Below, one piece after another: positions 58,489 through 64,000 of a stretch of 64,000 nt of DNA. The notes beneath the pieces are model-generated. The model did not search any database and was not told where the DNA came from. It saw only the letters and a program-made list of their open reading frames with translations. A program made the translations under genes and the position numbers. The DNA is from Citricoccus sp. SGAir0253 (GTDB lineage: Bacteria > Actinomycetota > Actinomycetes > Actinomycetales > Micrococcaceae). Every line of letters begins with the position of its first letter. The stretch's first letter is position 1. Location: the NCBI RefSeq assembly GCF_005877055.1, contig NZ_CP039425.1, positions 62,001 through 126,000 on the forward strand, read 5' to 3'.

Positions 58489-59866
58489 GGGACTGTAAGA
58501 AAAACGGTGTGTGAGGGTCCGGCCTGATCCGAAAGGAGACGGCCGTGACTGACACGACCGAGGCAACAGAGGCGATGATCGATCCCGTGACCGGAGAGAT
58601 CATCGATCAGAAACAACTCGCCGAACAACTGCTCGCCCAGGCCAAGGAGCAAGGCGTGAGCCTGGTCGGCCCCGGCGGGCTGCTCAACCAGCTGACGAAG
58701 AACGTGCTGGAAACGGCGCTCGAGGCGGAGCTGACTGAGCACCTCGGCCACGAGCATGGTGAGGTGCCGATCGCGGAGAATATGCGCAACGGCACGAGAT
58801 CGAAGACGGTGTTGACCGAGATCGGCCCCGTGCAGATCGAGGTGCCGCGGGATCGGGAGGGGTCCTTCGAGCCGGTGATCGTGCCCAAGCGCAAACGGCG
58901 CCTGGACGGGATCGACCAGATCGTGCTGTCCCTCTCGGCTCGGGGTTTGACGACCGGGGAGATCGCCGCGCACTTCGAGGAGGTCTACGGAGCCACCGTC
59001 TCCAAGGACACCATCTCCAGGATCACCGAGAAGGTCGCCGGGGAACTCGCGGAGTGGTCCGCCCGGCCGCTGGACTCGCTCTACCCGGTGATCTTCGTCG
59101 ACGCCATTGTGGTCAAGGTCCGGGACGGTCAGGTGCGCAACACCCCGTTCTACGTGGTCATGGGCGTCACCACCAATGGAGAACGCGACATCCTCGGGAT
59201 CTGGGCCGGTGACGGCGCCGAGGGCGCCCGGTTCTGGCTGCAGGTCTTCTCCGAACTGAAGAACCGGGGCGTGGAGGATGTGCTCATCGCCGTGTGCGAT
59301 GGGCTCAAGGGCCTGCCGGAGGCGATCACGACCACCTGGGAGCGGACGGTGGTCCAGCAGTGCATCGTGCATCTGATCCGCAACAGCTTCCGCTACGCCG
59401 GCCGACAGCACCGCGACGGGATCGTCAAGGCCCTCAAGCCGGTCTACACCGCCCCGAGCGAGCAAGCGGCGAAGGACCGCTTCGCCGAGTTCAGGGACGA
59501 GTGGGGTCAGCGGTATCCGGCGATCGTGCAGCTCTGGGAGTCCTCGTGGGCGGAGTTCGTGCCGTTCCTGGAGTACGACGTGGAGATCCGCCGGGTGATC
59601 TGCACGACCAACGCGATCGAGTCGATCAACGCCCGCTACCGCCGGGCGGTCCGCGCCCGGGGCCACTTCCCGAACGAGGCAGCCGCCCTGAAGTGTCTGT
59701 ATCTCGTCACCCGGTCCCTTGATCCCACCGGCGGCGGGAGGGCACGCTGGGTGATGAGGTGGAAGCCGGCGCTCAACGCCTTCGCGATCACCTTCGCCGG
59801 ACGGTTCGAGAGAACCACTCACTGATGAAAACCGCCGGACCCCACACACCCTTTATCGGACAGTCC
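58489..59866 (+). mobile_element. IS256-family insertion sequence, complete
   Basis: A 1,378-bp element with one transposase gene and imperfect terminal inverted repeats of about 35 bp. The left end reads GGGACTGTAAGAAAAACGG and continues GTGTGTGAGGGTCCGG. The right end, read inward, is GGGACTGTCCGATAAAGGG and continues TGTGTGGGGTCCGG. No matching 8-9-bp target duplication is visible in the flanks (CCCCCGCG and GTCCCTAG), so the element may have been involved in a rearrangement after insertion. Confidence 0.85.
58545..59825 (+). CDS. IS256-family transposase
   Basis: A 426-residue Mutator-type transposase, full length for the family. The DDE residues fall in VIFVDAIVVKVRDG, IAVCDGLKGLPEAI and TTNAIESINARYRR, with the CIVHLIRNSFRY block between the second and third. 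No frameshift or stop is present, so it should be active. The ATG at 58545 has AAAGGAG before it, 56 bases inside the left inverted repeat. Confidence 0.95.
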   Translation: MTDTTEATEAMIDPVTGEIIDQKQLAEQLLAQAKEQGVSLVGPGGLLNQLTKNVLETALEAELTEHLGHEHGEVPIAENMRNGTRSKTVLTEIGPVQIEVPRDREGSFEPVIVPKRKRRLDGIDQIVLSLSARGLTTGEIAAHFEEVYGATVSKDTISRITEKVAGELAEWSARPLDSLYPVIFVDAIVVKVRDGQVRNTPFYVVMGVTTNGERDILGIWAGDGAEGARFWLQVFSELKNRGVEDVLIAVCDGLKGLPEAITTTWERTVVQQCIVHLIRNSFRYAGRQHRDGIVKALKPVYTAPSEQAAKDRFAEFRDEWGQRYPAIVQLWESSWAEFVPFLEYDVEIRRVICTTNAIESINARYRRAVRARGHFPNEAAALKCLYLVTRSLDPTGGGRARWVMRWKPALNAFAITFAGRFERTTH

Positions 59867-59895
59867 CGTCCCTAGCGCTCTAATCCTTCGTGGGG

Positions 59896-60003
59896 TCAGG
59901 CGCTGAGGCCGAGGGTGAGTTCGGTGTCGGTGTCCACTTCGTCTCCGGTGTTGCTCACGGTGGTGCGGCGGCAGCGCGGCAGGAAATCGAGGTGGCCATA
60001 CGG
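59896..60003 (-). pseudogene. C-terminal fragment of an unidentified gene
   Basis: On the minus strand the frame running into the TGA at 59896-59898 reads YGHLDFLPRCRRTTVSNTGDEVDTDTELTLGLSA and has no start codon. It is probably the tail of a gene whose body was removed when the neighbouring Lrp-type gene region was joined to the IS-flanked DNA. The parent family cannot be named. Confidence 0.35.
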
Positions 60004-60038
60004 GCTGTGTCTCGATCCGAAATGCCTCGGGTAGGGGT

Positions 60039-61061
60039 TTATGCGGCGTGCGGCATGCCGGTAACTACTTCGCCGGTCGCCCTGGAGTCCTCGCGCAACA
60101 GCCAGCCCATTCTCTTATGGGTGCGGACTCCCACGTCGGACTCCACTACTTGTGCCCCCGGTGCTGCCGCCTGGAGGCCGGCCTCGACGTCGGCGATATC
60201 CGCCGGTGCGCGTAGCCACAGGAAGAAGGTCAGGTTGGCGTCTCCGGTCGTGGAGGCGCACAACCGCAGTGTGCGGCGGGAGCGCAGATACTGTACGGCC
60301 GCGTCGAGCTGGGCCGGGGGTATCCGCACGTACCACTGGCAGGCGACCGGGTATCCGGAGTGTTCCTGCGCCAATTCGCAGCGCAGGGCCACCACGCCGC
60401 TTTCTAATGCCTCGCGCAATTGACGGGCGGCCGTCGTCGGATGTGTGCCGGTAGCCGCCGCGATGTCCGCAGCGGTCGCGCGCCCGTCGCGGGCCAGCAC
60501 GGCCAAGGTCTTCTCGAGATGTGGGGGCGTCGCGCCGGCGGGACGGACCACGTCAACGTGGAGGGCGGTGACACGGCGTTGTTGCTCGGGGGAGAGGACA
60601 TCCAACCGCCAGTTGCCGCCGGTGGAGAAGAGCCTGGTCGCCACGGTCATTTGTGTGCGCGTGACATCGGGGTCCGCCCGGACCTTGGGCAACACCTGGC
60701 GGGTGAGGGACTGCCAGTTTCGCGCGACGACGGTCAGGCGCGCGTCCCAGGCTCGGGCTGCCTCTTCCACGGTGTCGATTTCCGGTGCCGCGCATAGTCG
60801 CTCGAGCACCTCCACCCTGCTTCCCGGGCGGCACTCCACGTTGATGAAGGCCACGTGTCCGTGCACGCCGGCGGCGCCCAGGTGGCCGGTGATCCAGGCC
60901 CGGCCGTCAGCAGTGAGACGGCTCCAGCGGGCAGCGAGCGTCGCCGGGTGCCGCCGCAGCGCGGTGCCGAGTTGGGCCCAGGAGGCCCGGGGGGCGATTT
61001 GGAGAGCGTGGACCAGTTCGAGGTCATCGGGAGGCAACTCCATGCAGGAATCTTCGGTCAA
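60039..61061 (-). CDS. Lrp/AsnC-family regulator with tandem domains
   Basis: A 340-residue regulator made of two AsnC-like halves: an N-terminal HTH (DDLELVHALQIAPRASWAQLGTALRRHPATLAARWSRLTADG) with a RAM-like domain, and a second HTH (LAVLARDGRATAADIAAATGTHPTTAARQLREALESG) with another RAM-like domain. Single-domain Lrp proteins are about 150 residues, so this is the double form. It is divergent from the amidohydrolase gene across 94 bases and probably controls it and the transporter. An ATG at 61043 is an alternative start. Confidence 0.82.
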   Translation of the reverse strand: MTEDSCMELPPDDLELVHALQIAPRASWAQLGTALRRHPATLAARWSRLTADGRAWITGHLGAAGVHGHVAFINVECRPGSRVEVLERLCAAPEIDTVEEAARAWDARLTVVARNWQSLTRQVLPKVRADPDVTRTQMTVATRLFSTGGNWRLDVLSPEQQRRVTALHVDVVRPAGATPPHLEKTLAVLARDGRATAADIAAATGTHPTTAARQLREALESGVVALRCELAQEHSGYPVACQWYVRIPPAQLDAAVQYLRSRRTLRLCASTTGDANLTFFLWLRAPADIADVEAGLQAAAPGAQVVESDVGVRTHKRMGWLLREDSRATGEVVTGMPHAA

Positions 61062-61155
61062 CCGAGCGATTCATGCAACTTTCCTACTGTACGGATAGAA
61101 CGTGATGCGCGTCGCCTCATCCTCATGTATTAGCCCGTCACCGAAAGGACATCCC

Positions 61156-62424
61156 GTGGCCATCTCCATTTCCTCCGCCGACCGCGCCGCCTCACTGCTC
61201 GAAGACTCCGGTGCCCTCGCCGATGACGTCGCCGAACTGCGGCACCGGCTCCACGCAGAACCCGAGATCGGACTTGACCTGCCGCGCACCCAGGAGAAAG
61301 TACTCGACGCCCTGGACGGACTGGGATACGAAATCTCGACCGGTACTGAGACCACTTCCGTGACTGCCGTGCTGCGCGGCACCGCGGCGACTGCAGACGA
61401 CGGCCGCGACGGTCGCGACGGTCGCCCTACCGTGTTGCTGCGCGCCGACATGGATGCCCTGCCGGTGCAGGAGAAAGCGAATGTTCCCTACGCATCGCGT
61501 ACCGACGGCGTGATGCACGCCTGCGGGCATGACCTGCACACGGCCATGCTGGCCGGTGCGGCGCGGCTCCTCTCGGCCCGTCGTGACCAGCTGGCCGGGG
61601 ACGTGGTGCTCATGTTCCAGCCCGGGGAGGAGGGCCACGACGGTGCAGCCGTCATGATCCGCGAGGGAGTCCTAGACGCGGCCGGCCGCCGCCCGGACGC
61701 CGCCTATGGAATGCACGTCATGAGCGGCAAACTCGCCGCCGGCGGCACTTTCCTCTCTCGCCCCGGTTCCACCATGAGCTCATCCGATGGCCTGGTCGTG
61801 ACGGTCCATGGCGCTGGCGGCCACGGGTCGGCCCCGTTCTTGGCCAAGGACCCGGTGACCGTCGCCGCGGAGATGGTGCTTGCCCTCCAAGCCATGGTGA
61901 CCCGCCAGTTCGACGTCTTCGACCCCGTGGTGCTCACGGTCGGGTTACTCCACGCCGGGACGCAGCGCAACGTCATTCCGGACACTGCCCGCTTCGAAGC
62001 TACGATCCGCTCCTTCTCATCGCAGGCCAAGGCGCGCTTGAAGTCCTCCCTGCCCCGTCTGCTCGAGTCGATCGCAGCGGCTCACGGACTGGAGGTCACG
62101 GTGGACTACATCGAGGAATACCCGTTGACCGTCGCCGATGCCGCCGAAACGCGCTTCGCCCGTAGCGCCGTCGAAGAACTCTTCGGCCCCGGCCGTTACC
62201 AGGAGCTTCCGAACCCGCTGGCGGGATCCGAGGACTTTTCCCGGATCCTGGCCGAGGTGCCGGGCTCCTTCCTGTTCCTCTCGGCCGTGCCGAATGGCGC
62301 GGACCACGAGGGGGCCCCCTACAACCATTCCCCGTATGCCGTGTTCGACGATTCCGTCCTCGCCGACGGGACCGCTCTGTACGCGCGCCTCGCCCTTGAC
62401 CGGCTCGCTAGCGCGACCTGCTAG
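61156..62424 (+). CDS. M20-family amidohydrolase
   Basis: A 422-residue metallopeptidase-fold hydrolase of the M20D type (HipO/IAA-amino acid hydrolase-like), which removes acyl groups from N-acyl amino acids. Metal-site motifs are LRADMDALPVQE, MHACGHDLHTAML and QPGEEGHDGA. The dimerisation domain follows (VVTVHGAGGHGSAPFLAKDPV), and NPLAGSEDFSRIL holds a late metal residue. The GTG at 61156 has AAAGGA just before it; earlier ATGs lack a ribosome-binding site. Divergence from an Lrp-type gene and a following MHS carrier suggest use of an acylated amino acid. Confidence 0.88.
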   Translation: MAISISSADRAASLLEDSGALADDVAELRHRLHAEPEIGLDLPRTQEKVLDALDGLGYEISTGTETTSVTAVLRGTAATADDGRDGRDGRPTVLLRADMDALPVQEKANVPYASRTDGVMHACGHDLHTAMLAGAARLLSARRDQLAGDVVLMFQPGEEGHDGAAVMIREGVLDAAGRRPDAAYGMHVMSGKLAAGGTFLSRPGSTMSSSDGLVVTVHGAGGHGSAPFLAKDPVTVAAEMVLALQAMVTRQFDVFDPVVLTVGLLHAGTQRNVIPDTARFEATIRSFSSQAKARLKSSLPRLLESIAAAHGLEVTVDYIEEYPLTVADAAETRFARSAVEELFGPGRYQELPNPLAGSEDFSRILAEVPGSFLFLSAVPNGADHEGAPYNHSPYAVFDDSVLADGTALYARLALDRLASATC

Positions 62425-62488
62425 GACCGCCGCCGTCATCCTCTCTCTTCTCTTCCCATCTTCCCCTCGAACCACCCAGGAGACACCT

Positions 62489-63937
62489 GTGCCAACCACC
62501 AGCATCCCCGCCGCGAAGCCGCGGGCCAGCGTCGTCAGGACGCTTCTCGGCACGGGCGCCGGGAACGCCGTCGAATGGTTCGACTGGGCCATCTACGCCA
62601 CGTTCGCTTCCTTCATCTCCACGCAGCTGTTCAGCAAGTCCGACCCTTCCAGTGCGTTCCTGTCCACGCTGGCGATCTTCGCGGTCGGCTTTGTCGCCCG
62701 TCCCTTCGGCGGGTTCTTGTTCGGATGGATCGGCGACCGAGTCGGGCGCAAGGCGTCGATGACCCTCTGCGTGGGACTGGCTTCCCTGGGGTCGCTGGCG
62801 ATCGGCCTGACACCCACCTATGAGTCGATCGGGGCCGGAGCATCCCTGATGCTGCTCATCGCCCGACTGGTCCAGGGCCTGGCCCACGGTGGCGAACTGC
62901 CCAGCGCCCAGACCTACCTCTCGGAGATGGCCCCTGCAGCGCGGCGCGGCTACTGGGCCTCCCTGATCTACGTCTCCGGAACCGTCGGCATCCTCTTCGG
63001 CACGCTGCTCGGCGCCGTCCTCTCGACCGCTCTCACCGACCCCCAGATGCAGGTCTTCGGCTGGCGCATCCCCTTCCTCCTCGGTGCACTGTTCGGACTG
63101 GTGGCACTCGTGATGCGTTACCGCATGGAGGAGTCTGAGGTCTACACCACGGAGAAGAAGGCAGCCGTGAGCGGCACGGTTGAGCCCGTTGGAGCGGACG
63201 CGGCTGATACCGCACCCTCCGGCAGCACCTCGACCGGCGGGTTGCTCGCCGATCTGGGCCGTCACTGGCGAGAGGCCCTCCAAGTGATCGGCCTGACCGT
63301 GGGGTTGACCGTGACCTACTACGTGTGGGGTGTGTCCACTCCCGCCTACGCCATCAACGTGCTCGGCATTGACCCGGCCGGGGCGCTGTGGGCCGGAGTG
63401 GGCGCCAACGTCGTGTTCATCGTGGCACTGCCCCTCTGGGGACGACTCTCCGACACGGTCGGGCGCAGGCCCGTCCTACTGGCCAGCACCCTCGGCTCAG
63501 CACTGGTCTTCTTCCCGGCCACCTGGTTCGTCCGGGACGCAGCATGGCAGCTGGGCCTCGCCATGGCAGCAGTCCTGGTGTTTATCGCCGGATCGGCCGC
63601 CATCATGCCGGCGGTCTACTCCGAGCTGTTCCCCACGTCCGTCCGAACACTTGGTATCGCGGTCCCCTACGCACTGTGCGTCGCCGCGTTCGGCGGATCT
63701 GCTGCGTACCTCCAAGCAGGGTTCAGTACCTGGTTCGGAGAGAACGGTGCGGTGCTCTTCGGCGTCTACACGGTCCTACTGCTCATTGTCAGCGCCGTCA
63801 CGACCTGGGGCCTGCGGGAGTCCCGGGGCGCTGACCTGCACGCCGAAGGGCGGCGACAGGACCGTAGCGCCCACCCGTCAGGCACCACGGGAGGAAAGTC
63901 TGCAGTCATCCTGAGCGTGAGGCCGGACCAGGACTGA
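62489..63937 (+). CDS. MFS transporter, metabolite:H+ symporter type
   Basis: A 482-residue twelve-helix MFS protein of the MHS group: GTGAGNAVEWFDWAIYATFASFIS, FGWIGDRVGRKASMTL, RLVQGLAHGGELPSAQTYLSEMAP and WGRLSDTVGRRPVLL. A longer central loop (KKAAVSGTVEPVGADAADTAPSGSTSTGG) separates the halves. CAGGAG precedes the GTG start at 62489, 64 bases after the amidohydrolase. It probably imports that enzyme's substrate. It is distinct in sequence from the MHS carrier at 50797. Confidence 0.87.
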   Translation: MPTTSIPAAKPRASVVRTLLGTGAGNAVEWFDWAIYATFASFISTQLFSKSDPSSAFLSTLAIFAVGFVARPFGGFLFGWIGDRVGRKASMTLCVGLASLGSLAIGLTPTYESIGAGASLMLLIARLVQGLAHGGELPSAQTYLSEMAPAARRGYWASLIYVSGTVGILFGTLLGAVLSTALTDPQMQVFGWRIPFLLGALFGLVALVMRYRMEESEVYTTEKKAAVSGTVEPVGADAADTAPSGSTSTGGLLADLGRHWREALQVIGLTVGLTVTYYVWGVSTPAYAINVLGIDPAGALWAGVGANVVFIVALPLWGRLSDTVGRRPVLLASTLGSALVFFPATWFVRDAAWQLGLAMAAVLVFIAGSAAIMPAVYSELFPTSVRTLGIAVPYALCVAAFGGSAAYLQAGFSTWFGENGAVLFGVYTVLLLIVSAVTTWGLRESRGADLHAEGRRQDRSAHPSGTTGGKSAVILSVRPDQD

Positions 63938-63943
63938 TGAGGT

Positions 63944-63959
63944 ACTGACAGGTTCCCGC
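63944..63959 (+). repeat. Possible degenerate 16-bp iteron
   Basis: ACTGACAGGTTCCCGC matches the best unit of the main array (at 24750) at 13 of 16 positions. It lies 6 bases after the transporter stop. A single degenerate unit could be chance. Confidence 0.35.
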
Positions 63960-64000
63960 GACCGAGGGCTCAAAGGAGGAGCTGGACGGACGGGCCGCGC

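Noticed and set aside
58481-59874. Target-site duplication of the IS256 element
   Set aside because: The 8-9 bases on each side (CCCCCGCG and GTCCCTAG) do not match under any nearby placement of the ends.
1-64000. tRNA, rRNA and known riboswitches
   Set aside because: No cloverleaf with a GGTTCGAATCC-type arm, no rRNA-like stretch and no recognisable riboswitch core was noticed; a covariance-model scan would be needed to exclude short RNAs.

Overview
The window is high-GC actinobacterial DNA, probably from a Micrococcaceae-type organism. The evidence is the codon use, GTG starts, Lsr2, SCO6880-type conjugation genes, leaderless-looking promoters and an actinobacterial primase-type replication initiator. 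It reads as part of a large conjugative catabolic plasmid, or an integrated one. A replication initiator, a ParA/ribbon-helix-helix partition pair, a type IV secretion cluster and 16-bp iteron-like repeats are interleaved with three catabolic islands. No rRNA, tRNA, CRISPR array or relaxase was seen.

Layout. (1) 1-384 is the 3' end of a GMC oxidoreductase. (2) 498-1377 is a 5'-truncated copy of the coupling-protein gene. (3) 1395-8182 is a lower-GC module with a CitE-type lyase, a MaoC hydratase, a DctPQM TRAP transporter, a CaiB-type CoA-transferase, a cupin and an IclR regulator. It fits uptake and cleavage of a C5 dicarboxylate such as mesaconate, citramalate or itaconate. It sits between two direct repeats of the coupling-protein gene that are identical by eye for 797 bp. 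(4) 8294-21628 is a conjugation cluster of two divergent operons: VirD4-, VirB4-, SCO6880- and VirB6-like proteins on the minus strand, and an HTH protein, a ParA-like protein and a VirB1-like hydrolase on the plus strand. (5) 21765-27116 is the replication and partition core: an AEP-primase Rep, about 1.5 kb of noncoding DNA with clustered 16-bp repeats, ParA and a ribbon-helix-helix partner.

(6) 27660-37233 is one long minus-strand operon for carnitine-type compounds. It encodes an XRE-TetR fusion regulator, a BKACE cleavage enzyme, L-carnitine dehydrogenase, a thioesterase, a Dpp-like ABC importer and a serine esterase. (7) 38245-39460 holds a small secreted protein, Lsr2 and a truncated PRC-barrel-like ORF. 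(8) 39602-52185 is a complete 4-hydroxyproline pathway: epimerase, three-subunit D-hydroxyproline dehydrogenase, DHDPS-family deaminase, alpha-ketoglutarate semialdehyde dehydrogenase, pyrroline carboxylate reductase, two GntR paralogues and two transporters. Three intergenic promoters carry the same ATGTSACAY operator. (9) 52524-58477 is accessory plasmid DNA: a DUF1016 nuclease, a helicase-associated-domain protein, small plasmid proteins, an NrdH-like glutaredoxin and a secreted HNH nuclease. (10) 58489-59866 is an intact IS256-family element. (11) 60039-63937 holds a double-AsnC regulator divergent from an M20 amidohydrolase and an MHS-type transporter.

The 16-bp repeat of the replication/partition core recurs at about 52.5, 54.1 and possibly 63.9 kb, which ties the catabolic and accessory DNA to the same replicon. 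All function names come from motif recognition and gene context, without database searches.
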